Numbered from the stretch's first letter, positions 1-5,447 are shown. The stretch: 13,422 nt of DNA from Bacillota bacterium (GCA_017861475.1 JAGFXV010000011.1:1-13422), one strand, 5' to 3'. Translations and numbers: made by a program. Notes: generated by a model from the sequence alone, not told the origin.

Positions 1-400
1 AAAGGAGGGCAAAAAATATCTCCTGGAGGGAATTCCTCAAGGGTTGCCGGCTTTAATGAGAGCGGAAAAGATGCAGGAGAAAGCAGCCCGCGTAGGCTTT
101 GACTGGCCGAATGCACAAGGTGCGCTGGTAAAATTTCAGGAAGAAGTGGAAGAGCTGGTCAGGGCTGAAGAGCAGGTGGACAAGTTTGAAGAGACGGGAG
201 ATTTGATCTTTGCGCTGGTCAACATCGCCAGATTGGAAGGAGTAGAACCCGAACAAGCCCTACAATCATCCAGCAATAAGTTTGCCCGCCGTTTTCATTA
301 TATTGAACAAAAGCTGGAAAACAGCGGCAAAAAATTCGATGAGATGAGATTGGAAGAACTTGATCTTATTTGGGAAGAAGCCAAATTAAGGGGTCTATGA
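1..400 (+). CDS. mazG: Nucleoside triphosphate pyrophosphohydrolase MazG, C-terminal part (5' end outside window)
   Basis: MazG hydrolyses nucleoside triphosphates to monophosphates and pyrophosphate in the cytosol, cleaning the nucleotide pool. The open frame enters from the left edge (first complete codon at base 2) and reads YLLEGIPQGLPALMRAEKMQ, the usual link into the second MazG domain. A TTG at 44 could be taken as a start, but the homologous residues before it show that the gene begins upstream. The metal-binding helices are visible as EEVEEL and, later, ETGDLIFALVNIARL, which match the EExxE and E/D-bearing motifs of the C-terminal domain. About 132 residues are present, roughly half or less of a full two-domain protein. 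It ends with TGA at 398-400. A 142-base gap separates it from hup. In Bacillus and Clostridia mazG lies in the same order before the S4-domain gene, which supports the call. Confidence 0.93.
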   Translation, partial: KEGKKYLLEGIPQGLPALMRAEKMQEKAARVGFDWPNAQGALVKFQEEVEELVRAEEQVDKFEETGDLIFALVNIARLEGVEPEQALQSSSNKFARRFHYIEQKLENSGKKFDEMRLEELDLIWEEAKLRGL

Positions 401-481
401 ACCGTTAATCATTTACAGCCAGGCCAAATAAACAGCAAACGGAGAGCAACTTTTCTAACTTTTACATAAAGAAAAGAAGGA

Positions 482-510
482 TTAACGGGCTAAGCATAGA
501 ATAGCATAAT
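482..510 (+). promoter_or_regulatory. Candidate sigma-A promoter for hup-rqcP
   Basis: TTAACG at 482-487 (4 of 6 to TTGACA) and CATAAT at 505-510 (5 of 6 to TATAAT) are separated by exactly 17 bases. The site lies 32 bases before the HU start in the 142-base gap after mazG. No terminator is visible in this gap, so read-through from mazG is also possible. Confidence 0.4.
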
Positions 511-542
511 ATGCCAATAATATACTAAAAGGAGGGATATCA

Positions 543-815
543 TTGAACAAGACTGAATTAATCAGTGAAGTTGCCCAGAAAGCCAATATTACTAAAAAGG
601 ATGCTGACAAAATAGTAAACGCTTTCTTTACTACTGTTGAAACTGCATTGAAAGCTGGCGATAAGGTACAGCTCGTTGGATTTGGCACCTTTGAAGTACG
701 GGAGCGTCAGGCCAGAAAGGGTAGAAACCCGCAGACTGGCCAGGAAATAAGCATTCCTGCAACCAAGGTACCGGCATTTAAAGCCGGCAAGGCATTAAAA
801 GATGCTGTAGATTAA
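543..815 (+). CDS. hup: DNA-binding protein HU
   Basis: This is the small, basic, dimeric nucleoid protein that binds and bends DNA without strong sequence preference. The 90-residue product has the family's standard length and pattern: MNKTELI at the start, the dimer-forming helices, the [20 protein letters not shown] segment at the base of the beta arm, then the arm ([19 protein letters not shown]) up to the end. The start is TTG at 543; the perfect AAAAGGAGGG at 527-536 precedes it by six bases and the alignment with HU proteins fixes it. It is followed after one base by rqcP, so the two are very probably one transcript, ending at the terminator at 1067. A 17-base-spaced promoter candidate lies just upstream. 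Confidence 0.97.
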   Translation: MNKTELISEVAQKANITKKDADKIVNAFFTTVETALKAGDKVQLVGFGTFEVRERQARKGRNPQTGQEISIPATKVPAFKAGKALKDAVD

Positions 816-816
816 A

Positions 817-1059
817 ATGCGTCTGGATAAGTTTCTTAAAGTATCCAGAATTATAAAAAGGCGGACTGTGGCCAAGGATTTTGCTGAAAACGAGCGAGTA
901 ATGGTAAACGGCAGGATAGCGAAACCTTCAACAGAGATAAAAAAGGGAGATATTCTCACTTTGCGAATAGGCGATCGGGAAACCGTTTTTGAGATACTCG
1001 ATATTAAGGAAAATATAAAAGCCAGCGAAGCCCGCAACCTTTACCGAATAATAGAATGA
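817..1059 (+). CDS. rqcP: S4-domain RNA-binding protein RqcP (YabO family), ribosome quality control
   Basis: RqcP binds the peptidyl-tRNA-obstructed 50S subunit and, with RqcH, supports alanine tailing of stalled nascent chains; this is known from Bacillus subtilis. The 80-residue product begins MRLDKFLKVSRIIKRRTVAK, the characteristic opening of an S4 domain, continues with VMVNGRIAKPSTEIKKGD, the loop that completes the RNA-binding surface, and ends SEARNLYRIIE as in the family. It starts at the ATG at 817, one base after the hup stop. There is no strong ribosome binding site, so translational coupling to hup is likely. Position between mazG/hup and yabP matches the Bacillus order (yabN, yabO, yabP). 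The general label is heat-shock-like S4 protein; the RqcP assignment rests on size, sequence and context. Confidence 0.9.
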   Translation: MRLDKFLKVSRIIKRRTVAKDFAENERVMVNGRIAKPSTEIKKGDILTLRIGDRETVFEILDIKENIKASEARNLYRIIE

Positions 1060-1066
1060 TTATGAT

Positions 1067-1098
1067 CGTCCCGTATGATAAATACGGGACGTTTTTTA
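1067..1098 (+). terminator. Rho-independent terminator after rqcP
   Basis: A perfect 10-bp stem, CGTCCCGTAT at 1067-1076 and ATACGGGACG at 1082-1091, closes a 5-base loop and is followed by six T at 1092-1097. It ends the hup-rqcP transcript. Its T-run runs straight into the structured repeat that begins at 1096. Confidence 0.92.
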
Positions 1099-1165
1099 TT
1101 GTGGAACACAAGGTTCCCGGGACCCGCAAGCAATCTTAGATTGCGACAGCGGGTGGGGTTCTTAT
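1096..1165 (+). repeat. 70-base structured interspersed repeat, copy A
   Basis: This segment matches 5272-5341 over all 70 bases with only four differences. It contains GGTTCCCGGGACC, then a nested hairpin: outer arms ACCCGC (1122-1127) and GCGGGT (1149-1154), inner arms GCAATC (1130-1135) and GATTGC (1139-1144) with a TTA loop. It ends GGGGTTCTTAT. The differences spare the arms of both stems, which suggests that the fold matters. It starts in the T-run of the rqcP terminator. I do not recognise a named family. Confidence 0.9.
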
Positions 1166-1167
1166 GA

Positions 1168-1199
1168 GAGGCGTTTTACTGCTTTTAGTAAAACGCCTC
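1168..1199. other. Perfect 13-bp hairpin without T-run
   Basis: GAGGCGTTTTACT at 1168-1180 and AGTAAAACGCCTC at 1187-1199 form a perfect 13-bp stem with a 6-base loop. No T-run follows on either strand, so it is not a standard terminator. It begins three bases after repeat copy A but has no counterpart after copies B and C. It could be an RNA-processing or mRNA-end structure, or an operator; the sequence alone does not decide. Confidence 0.75.
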
Positions 1200-1220
1200 A
1201 TTCTGTTGAATGATAAAAAT

Positions 1221-1250
1221 TTGACTGTGATAACGTAACCAACGAATAAA
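1221..1250 (+). promoter_or_regulatory. Weak candidate promoter before yabP
   Basis: TTGACT at 1221-1226 and AATAAA at 1245-1250 are 18 bases apart (5 of 6 and 4 of 6 to the sigma-A consensus). In Bacillus yabP is read by the mother-cell factor sigma-E, so this vegetative-type site may be fortuitous. The rest of 1200-1326 holds a 6-bp hairpin (GCCTTG 1254-1259, CAAGGC 1277-1282) and nothing else that I can support. Confidence 0.25.
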
Positions 1251-1343
1251 ACAGCCTTGGTTTGCATAGCTATTTTCAAGGCAGAATTTACAAATCGTGT
1301 CTCAATAATGGTATGTCAAAGCAGATAAAGGGAGGTGAAATCA

Positions 1344-1613
1344 ATGACCGGGCATTTGATCAGCATGTCAGACCGCAAATCGATCGAATTAAGCGGGATA
1401 ACCAATGTTGTAAATTTTGATGAAGAAGAAATCATCCTTGAAACCATAATGGGATATCTGGAAATAGGCGGACAGGAACTGCATATAACCATGCTTAATC
1501 TTGACAATGGCAAGATAGCCGTGATGGGAAGCATCAATCATCTGGTTTACAAACCCCAGGGAACAAATTTAAAAAATAAAGGGAAGACGATACTAAACCG
1601 CCTCTTGAAGTAG
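1344..1613 (+). CDS. yabP: Sporulation protein YabP
   Basis: YabP is a small protein made in the mother cell during sporulation in Bacillus, encoded directly before yabQ; its exact biochemical role is not settled. The 89-residue product carries the family pattern: SMSDRKSIELSGITNVVNFD, then EEIILETIMGYLEIGGQELH, and INHLVYKP near the end. I place the start at ATG 1344 because AAAGGGAGGTGA at 1327-1337 is a near-perfect ribosome binding site six bases before it; the GTG at 1335 lies inside that site. The TAG stop at 1611-1613 overlaps the ribosome binding site of yabQ, so the two genes are translated as a pair. No transmembrane segment or signal peptide is seen. Confidence 0.93.
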   Translation: MTGHLISMSDRKSIELSGITNVVNFDEEEIILETIMGYLEIGGQELHITMLNLDNGKIAVMGSINHLVYKPQGTNLKNKGKTILNRLLK

Positions 1614-1624
1614 GAGGGATTCAT

Positions 1625-2056
1625 TTGCTGGGTTTGCTCACCCAGGTAAAAATATTTGTTCTGACTTTGCTATTAGGAGGAATCGCTGGATTTGTAATAC
1701 ATTTTTATCAATTGGGTATCAAAGCGTTGAGAGTCGGCAAGCATATCCTGTATCTGCTGGATTTTTTCCTGTGGATATTCATGATTTTGCTTGTATCGAT
1801 GGGTATGATGCTGATCAATCAAGGCGCGCTGCGATTCTATACATTTTTGTTCCTCATCCTGGGGGGAATGATTTATTTTAAAGCGCTCGCTCCCCGTCTG
1901 TATCGGCCATTGCAGGTAATAGCCGAAGCTGGAGCATATTTATTAAGGATGCTGGTGGGTCAAATCATTAAACCAGGATTATGGTTAATCAATAAAATTC
2001 GCCTGAAATGGCGTAATCATCGTCCGCCAATGCCCCCTGATGATTCCGATTTCTGA
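1625..2056 (+). CDS. yabQ: Spore cortex biosynthesis membrane protein YabQ
   Basis: YabQ is a membrane protein required for spore cortex formation in Bacillus subtilis. The 143-residue product starts with a hydrophobic segment (about 5-27, FVLTLLLGGIAGFVIHFYQ), followed by two more (about 41-62 and 69-86), the LLDFFLWIFMILLV stretch being typical of the family. The hydrophilic, proline- and acid-rich tail ends in MPPDDSDF. The start is TTG at 1625, supported by TAGGAGGGA at 1611-1619; no better start is in frame. The protein is shorter than the Bacillus one, mainly in the C-terminal region, as is common in Clostridia. It lies 11 bases after yabP. The downstream 81-base gap before the small HTH gene carries its own regulatory sequence, so the yabPQ unit may end here, although no terminator hairpin is visible. 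Confidence 0.9.
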   Translation: MLGLLTQVKIFVLTLLLGGIAGFVIHFYQLGIKALRVGKHILYLLDFFLWIFMILLVSMGMMLINQGALRFYTFLFLILGGMIYFKALAPRLYRPLQVIAEAGAYLLRMLVGQIIKPGLWLINKIRLKWRNHRPPMPPDDSDF

Positions 2057-2089
2057 TGAAATCAATCTGGAGAAAATATTAAAAAATTT

Positions 2090-2121
2090 TTGTCCACATA
2101 TTGTGGAAAATATGTGGATAG
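2090..2121. promoter_or_regulatory. Inverted repeat and cluster of three DnaA-box-like 9-mers
   Basis: TCCACATAT at 2093-2101 and ATATGTGGA at 2110-2118 form a perfect 9-bp inverted repeat with an 8-base spacer; a second, nested palindrome is TCCACA-TAT-TGTGGA at 2093-2107. Read as DnaA boxes (consensus TTATCCACA), TTGTCCACA (2090-2098, + strand), TTTTCCACA (2102-2110, - strand) and CTATCCACA (2113-2121, - strand) each differ at one base. Their starts are 12 and 11 bases apart, about one helical turn. A possible promoter overlaps: TTGTGG 2101-2106, 17 bases, TATGTT 2124-2129. The site may be an operator for the next gene's own product or a DnaA target. Confidence 0.55.
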
Positions 2122-2137
2122 GTTATGTTAATATAGT

Positions 2138-2368
2138 ATGAAGATTGAAATCAGGGGAGCCGAAAAACTTAGTTTCAGGGAAAGACAGGTAGTGGTGCTG
2201 AAAGAAATGGGTAAAAGCACCGATGAAATTACCCGTATTCTGAAGGTGAGCGCCAGTACTGTTGCCACCCTGTATAACCGTGCCCGTAATAAGGGCTACG
2301 AAGTGGTTATCGTGCTTCCTGGAGATGTCATGGGCATTTTTGAAGGGGAGGACGAAGATGAAGCCTGA
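2138..2368 (+). CDS. Small helix-turn-helix DNA-binding protein (sigma-70 region 4 / LuxR-like)
   Basis: The 76-residue product opens with LSFRERQVVVLKEMGKSTDE, the first helices of a sigma region 4 or LuxR/Tfx-type domain, followed by the turn and recognition helix ILKVSASTVATLYNRARNKG (about residues 33-52). A hydrophobic segment, YEVVIVLPGDVMGIF, and an acidic tail (EGEDEDEA) follow. It is too short to be a whole sigma factor; a small transcription regulator is the likely role, with unknown targets. The ATG at 2138 is the first start after an in-frame TAA at 2129 and has no recognisable ribosome binding site, which is odd among these genes. Its last 11 bases overlap the divIC start, so it may be coupled to divIC. 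I do not recognise a counterpart at this position in Bacillus. Confidence 0.8.
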   Translation: MKIEIRGAEKLSFRERQVVVLKEMGKSTDEITRILKVSASTVATLYNRARNKGYEVVIVLPGDVMGIFEGEDEDEA

Positions 2369-2639
2369 TAATAAAAATATGCGTTTATTTATAAGCGGCC
2401 TGGTCTGTATCGTCTTACTCGTAACGATCATACCCCGGGGCAAAACTATTCTGGAACTTTCAGCCCAGAAGCGGGAATTAAAAAAACAGAAGGTTGAACT
2501 GCAGCAAGTAAACCGTGAATATCAAAAAAAATTAGAGCAATTGAAAACACCTGAAGAGATTGAACGACTGGCACGTGAGCGGCTGGGAATGGTTAAAAAC
2601 GGAGAAAAAGTAATCATTGATTTGCAACAGGACAATTAG
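2358..2639 (+). CDS. divIC: Cell division protein DivIC/FtsB family
   Basis: DivIC is a bitopic membrane protein of the divisome that forms a complex with FtsL and DivIB and helps activate septal wall synthesis. The 93-residue product shows the family layout: a short cytoplasmic N-terminus, one membrane helix at about 9-25 (FISGLVCIVLLVTII), a coiled coil at about 30-62 rich in Lys, Glu and Gln, and the signature TPEEIERLARERLGMVKNGE. The start is ATG 2358, six bases after AAGGGGAGG (2343-2351); a longer frame beginning at 2262 lies inside the preceding HTH gene and lacks such a site. The overlap of 11 bases with that gene suggests a shared message. The order yabP, yabQ, divIC, S1 protein is that of Bacillus, apart from the intervening HTH gene. 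Confidence 0.93.
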   Translation: MKPDNKNMRLFISGLVCIVLLVTIIPRGKTILELSAQKRELKKQKVELQQVNREYQKKLEQLKTPEEIERLARERLGMVKNGEKVIIDLQQDN

Positions 2640-2649
2640 CTGTTTCTGG

Positions 2650-2678
2650 TTGACTAGCCCCGATGCTTTTAATACAAT
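2650..2678 (+). promoter_or_regulatory. Strong sigma-A-type promoter of the S1 protein gene
   Basis: TTGACT at 2650-2655 and TACAAT at 2673-2678 each match the consensus at 5 of 6 bases, with the ideal 17-base spacing. It lies 36 bases before the ATG of the S1 gene in the short gap after divIC, so that gene has its own vegetative transcript. Confidence 0.8.
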
Positions 2679-2713
2679 GAACATAGTATTATTTGAGGGG
2701 GATCTTAATTTCT

Positions 2714-3169
2714 ATGCCAACTGAACAGACAAATATTGTACCTGGCGAAATAATTGAGGGCAAGGTTCAAGGTATCACAACGTTTGGAGCGTTTATTGAG
2801 CTGCCCGGTGGCTTGGTAGGGTTGGTTCATATCTCTGAAATAGCCGACACTTATGTGAAGGATGTCAAAGACTACATTAAGGAAGGTGACCAGGTCAAGG
2901 TTAAAGTACTTAACATTGACGGTAAAAAAATCGGGCTCTCCATAAAACAGGCACTGCCGCCCAAGGTGGTTCCGCCTGCACCGAGTCAGCCTAGATACAA
3001 CCGCTCTGAACCGCGCAGGGACAATAGGGGTTTTAGCGGGCAAAAAAAACCTGAAGCACCAGTAACATTGGATGACAAGATCAGCAGGTTTTTGAAGGAA
3101 AGCGATGAAAGAATGCAGCCCCTCAAAAATAAAATTGAACCCCGCAGAAGAAAAAACAATCAGGGATAG
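2714..3169 (+). CDS. yabR: S1-domain RNA-binding protein, YabR / general stress protein 13 type
   Basis: The protein has one S1 (OB-fold) RNA-binding domain at about residues 9-78: GEIIEGKVQGITTFGAFIEL, then GLVHISEIADTYVKDV, and KVLNIDGKKIGLSIKQ. This is followed by a low-complexity Pro/Arg-rich linker and a basic tail with LDDKISRFLKESDERMQ, an arrangement shared with the YabR and YugI proteins of Bacillus, which associate with ribosomes. The 151-residue length fits. ATG 2714 is chosen because it is the first strong start after GAGGGGGATC (2695-2704) and begins the conserved part; the spacing is longer than usual, and the TTG at 2693 would lie before the ribosome binding site. It has its own promoter and terminator and so is a single-gene unit. 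In many genomes a gene of this type follows divIC. The precise RNA target is unknown. Confidence 0.9.
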   Translation: MPTEQTNIVPGEIIEGKVQGITTFGAFIELPGGLVGLVHISEIADTYVKDVKDYIKEGDQVKVKVLNIDGKKIGLSIKQALPPKVVPPAPSQPRYNRSEPRRDNRGFSGQKKPEAPVTLDDKISRFLKESDERMQPLKNKIEPRRRKNNQG

Positions 3170-3177
3170 GTTTAAAG

Positions 3178-3204
3178 AGCACTTCATTGGCGAAGTGCTT
3201 TTTT
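3178..3204 (+). terminator. Rho-independent terminator after yabR
   Basis: AGCACTTC at 3178-3185 and GAAGTGCT at 3192-3199 form an 8-bp stem with a 6-base loop, followed by a run of six T at 3199-3204. It closes the S1 gene transcript nine bases after the stop. Confidence 0.9.
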
Positions 3205-3247
3205 GCGCACAAAATTATTATTACATATGATAACGGGAGGTTTTTTT

Positions 3248-4108
3248 ATGAGCTATGCAGCGATAGATGTCGGCAGCAATTCCTGCCGGTTGTTGATTGC
3301 CGAAAAGGATCATTCGGAATTGCGGATACTGTATAAAGAAATCGAGACCACGCGCATTGGAGCCGGTCTGAATCAAACCGGACAAATCAGTGAGGAAGCA
3401 GCGCAACGCAGCTGGCGGTGGCTGGAAAAGATCCAACCGTTGCTGAAAGCATATAATGTACAGCATTATCGGGCGGTGGCTACCAGTGCGGTACGTGAGG
3501 CTGCCAACGGGAAGATGTTTGTGGAAGAAGCCGCCCGACGCAGTCAGATGCCGGTGGAAACTATCAGTGGGGAAGAGGAGGCCAGACTAAGTTATATCGG
3601 GGTGAAGAAAGGGTTACAGTTGGAACATTCTCCCCTGGTAGTTGATTTGGGCGGCGGCAGCACTGAAATTATTTGTAATGATCAGGATTTTGTAATTTCC
3701 TTGCCGGTAGGTGCAGTTCGAGCCACAGAAATGCAAATGAGCGCGGCTGATATAGCTGAGCGTCTGCAGCCGGTTCAAGGCATGCAATCAAGATTTATGG
3801 AATACCCACTGGTTATGGTAGGAGGCACAGCCAGCACGCTGGCTTCGGTCAAATTGGGCTTGGAGATATATGATTCCAGAAAAGTACATGGACACCGTGT
3901 AACCCACCGGGAAATTGCTGATATTTATCAGCTTCTGGAGAGGACCCCGCTGGCACTGCGCAAAAGACTGCCGGGACTGCAGCCGGAACGGGCTGATATT
4001 ATTAATGCCGGAGTACTTATCACCATGCTGATCATGGATATGCTGCAAAAAAATGAACTCATTGTCAGTGACAGTGACCTGTTGCAGGGTATTATCTGGT
4101 CACTTTAA
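3248..4108 (+). CDS. Ppx/GppA family phosphatase (exopolyphosphatase / pppGpp phosphohydrolase)
   Basis: Members of this family remove terminal phosphate from polyphosphate or from pppGpp, linking phosphate stores and the stringent response. The 286-residue product has the actin-like ATPase fold motifs in order: AAIDVGSNSCRLL (residues 4-16), ATSAVREAANG, ISGEEEARLSYIGV with the catalytic Glu region at about 109-111, VVDLGGGSTEI (phosphate-binding loop at 133-140), GGTASTLASV, VHGHRVT, and the closing ADIINAGVLI and SDSDLLQGII. The length matches the compact form made of the two Ppx subdomains only, without the HD-like C-terminal extension of E. coli Ppx. ATG 3248 follows GGGAGG at 3235-3240 by seven bases; a frame extending to the TTG at 3203 runs into the preceding terminator. 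Sequence cannot separate Ppx from GppA activity. A gene of this family near divIC is common in Clostridia. Confidence 0.92.
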   Translation: MSYAAIDVGSNSCRLLIAEKDHSELRILYKEIETTRIGAGLNQTGQISEEAAQRSWRWLEKIQPLLKAYNVQHYRAVATSAVREAANGKMFVEEAARRSQMPVETISGEEEARLSYIGVKKGLQLEHSPLVVDLGGGSTEIICNDQDFVISLPVGAVRATEMQMSAADIAERLQPVQGMQSRFMEYPLVMVGGTASTLASVKLGLEIYDSRKVHGHRVTHREIADIYQLLERTPLALRKRLPGLQPERADIINAGVLITMLIMDMLQKNELIVSDSDLLQGIIWSL

Positions 4109-4180
4109 TATTTGTGAATAAAATATTATATTTAGCAGGATTTATTTGCTTTACGTAGAATATTTAACTAGTATGTTAAG

Positions 4181-4221
4181 AGTTATGGTTTTTGCAAATA
4201 TCTTGTTGAAAATCCATAACT
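4181..4221. promoter_or_regulatory. Imperfect inverted repeat in the leader of the FNT gene
   Basis: AGTTATGG (4181-4188) and CCATAACT (4214-4221) are perfect 8-base inverted repeats; after one mismatch the stem gains four A-T pairs (4190-4193 with 4209-4212), leaving a loop of about 15 bases. It lies 37 bases before the channel gene and has no T-run. It may be an operator or an RNA leader structure. The surrounding gap 4109-4258 is AT-rich and holds no clear promoter that I would defend. Confidence 0.4.
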
Positions 4222-4258
4222 TAGATGTCGGAAAAAATAAAGGAGAGGGGATTTAGTT

Positions 4259-5152
4259 ATGGGATTCTTAACACCTGCAGAGATTGCAGCAACCGCATGT
4301 GCGGCAGGCAAAGCCAAGTCCGAACTGCCAATTTTGAAAATGATAGTTCTGGGTATTTTGGCTGGTGCCTACATTGGATTTGGAGCTAATCTGGCTACCA
4401 AGATCGGATCGATGGACACGCTTTTACCGGGAGGAACACCGGGCGGACAATTCCTGTTTGGCGCTGTTTTCTCTGTTGGTCTGATGCTGGTGGTTATTGC
4501 CGGAGCAGAACTGTTCACCGGCAACAATATGGCCTGCGCAATTTCAGCCATGAATGGCCAAGCTTCCTGGGGCGGATTGCTGATCAACTGGGTCGTAGTA
4601 TTCATTGCCAACTTTATTGGTTCAGTTATGTTGGTTTATATCGTATTCTGGGGTGGTTATTGGGGCCAAGCAGATGCTGCCGGAGCAATTACTTTGACCG
4701 CCATGGGTTCCAAAGCGCTGGCCATTGCAAAAGGTAAACTGGCATTAACCTGGGGTCAGGCCTTTTGTCGCGGTATTCTTTGTAACTGGCTGGTTTGCCT
4801 GGCGGTTTGGATGGCATTTGCGGCCAAAGATATTGTCGGAAAAATCTTCGCCATTTTCTTCCCCATCATGGCTTTCGTTGCCAGCGGCTTCGAACATAGT
4901 GTTGCCAACATGTTCTTTATCCCCATGGGCATCACCATTGCCAATGCCAATCCTGATATGGTCGCGGCAGCCACCAAGATGGTTGACGGTGTGCCGGTCA
5001 GCGTATTTAACATGACTCCTGATCAGGTGGTTCAGTTCTTCAGTTATGCCAATTTCTTCAGCGCCAATCTGCTGCCGGTTACTTTGGGCAACATCGTCGG
5101 CGGAGCTATTTTTGTAGGCGGTTTCTATTGGCTTGCATATCTTAGAAAATAG
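4259..5152 (+). CDS. Formate/nitrite transporter (FNT) family channel
   Basis: FNT proteins are pentameric inner-membrane channels for small monovalent anions such as formate, nitrite, hydrosulfide or lactate. The 297-residue product has the six-helix layout: helix 1 about 25-43 ending in GANLATKIG, helix 2 about 66-84 followed by the re-entrant loop LFTGNNMACA (85-94), helix 3 about 107-130, helix 4 about 163-187 with the KLALTWGQAFCRGILCNW segment that begins with the conserved Lys160, helix 5 about 195-209 followed by GFEHSVANMFFIPMGI, which holds the central pore His213, and helix 6 about 273-295. The NxxP-like ends and the His are intact, so the channel should be functional. Formate is the likeliest substrate in an anaerobe, but residues alone do not prove this, and no formate enzyme gene is adjacent. 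ATG 4259 follows AAGGAGAGGGG (4240-4250). It forms a single-gene unit with its own terminator. Confidence 0.93.
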   Translation: MGFLTPAEIAATACAAGKAKSELPILKMIVLGILAGAYIGFGANLATKIGSMDTLLPGGTPGGQFLFGAVFSVGLMLVVIAGAELFTGNNMACAISAMNGQASWGGLLINWVVVFIANFIGSVMLVYIVFWGGYWGQADAAGAITLTAMGSKALAIAKGKLALTWGQAFCRGILCNWLVCLAVWMAFAAKDIVGKIFAIFFPIMAFVASGFEHSVANMFFIPMGITIANANPDMVAAATKMVDGVPVSVFNMTPDQVVQFFSYANFFSANLLPVTLGNIVGGAIFVGGFYWLAYLRK

Positions 5153-5180
5153 TAATTGTTTATATAATTAAACAAGATTT

Positions 5181-5219
5181 AAGGAAGAGATCAATCGATT
5201 TTGGTCTCTTCTTTTTATT
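5181..5219 (+). terminator. Rho-independent terminator after the FNT gene
   Basis: GAAGAGATC at 5184-5192 pairs with GGTCTCTTC at 5203-5211 (one T-G pair), and flanking AAG and TTT extend the stem by three pairs. The loop is 10 bases, and TTTTTATTT follows. The T-run merges with repeat copy B. Confidence 0.88.
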
Positions 5220-5275
5220 TTGAAAAACAAGGTTGACAAGCAATCTTTGATTGCGTAAGCGGGTGGGGTTCTTAT
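5215..5275 (+). repeat. Structured interspersed repeat, copy B (shortened)
   Basis: It is the same repeat as at 1096-1165 and 5272-5341, but 11 bases of the centre (the CCCGGGACCCG part) are replaced by GA, so the outer left arm ACCCGC is missing. The inner hairpin GCAATC (5240-5245)/GATTGC (5249-5254) and the whole right part GCGGGTGGGGTTCTTAT are intact and identical to copy C. Its last four bases are shared with the start of copy C. Confidence 0.85.
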
Positions 5276-5341
5276 TGTGAAACACAAGGTTCCCGGGACC
5301 CGCAAGCAATCTTTGATTGCGTAAGCGGGTGGGGTTCTTAT
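5272..5341 (+). repeat. 70-base structured interspersed repeat, copy C
   Basis: This full-length copy differs from copy A at four of 70 positions. Outer arms are ACCCGC (5298-5303) and GCGGGT (5325-5330); inner arms are GCAATC (5306-5311) and GATTGC (5315-5320) with a TTT loop. It forms a tandem pair with copy B. On the - strand the pair would read as a short peptide repeat containing NKNPTRLRNQRLL; I regard that as an accident of the repeat and not as a gene. Confidence 0.9.
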
Positions 5342-5447
5342 TCTTGCATACAATGGGCGGATAAATGTTGAAGTCTGGAATAAACTGCACCTGCAAGGCA
5401 TTTATGCAGAGAATTTGTTTGAATAAAATAAAGCCTTACTCCCTTGG

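Noticed and set aside
1264..1295. Possible sigma-E promoter before yabP (GCATAGCT, then TTTACAAAT)
   Set aside because: yabP is expected to be sigma-E dependent, but the match to the -35 and -10 consensus is too poor to call from sequence alone.
3203..3231. Promoter-like TTGCGC and TATGAT before the Ppx/GppA gene
   Set aside because: The -35 match is 3 of 6, it overlaps the terminator T-run, and the start site would fall within the ribosome binding site.
5222..5341. CRISPR array or tRNA gene in the repeat block
   Set aside because: There are only two adjacent units with no unique spacer between them, and no cloverleaf or CCA-end structure can be drawn.
5160..5401. Two overlapping - strand frames of 77-78 residues with an NKNPTRLRNQRLL peptide repeat
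   Set aside because: They are translations of the tandem structured repeat and the FNT terminator; no ribosome binding site or conserved fold is seen, and the repeat explains the peptide periodicity.
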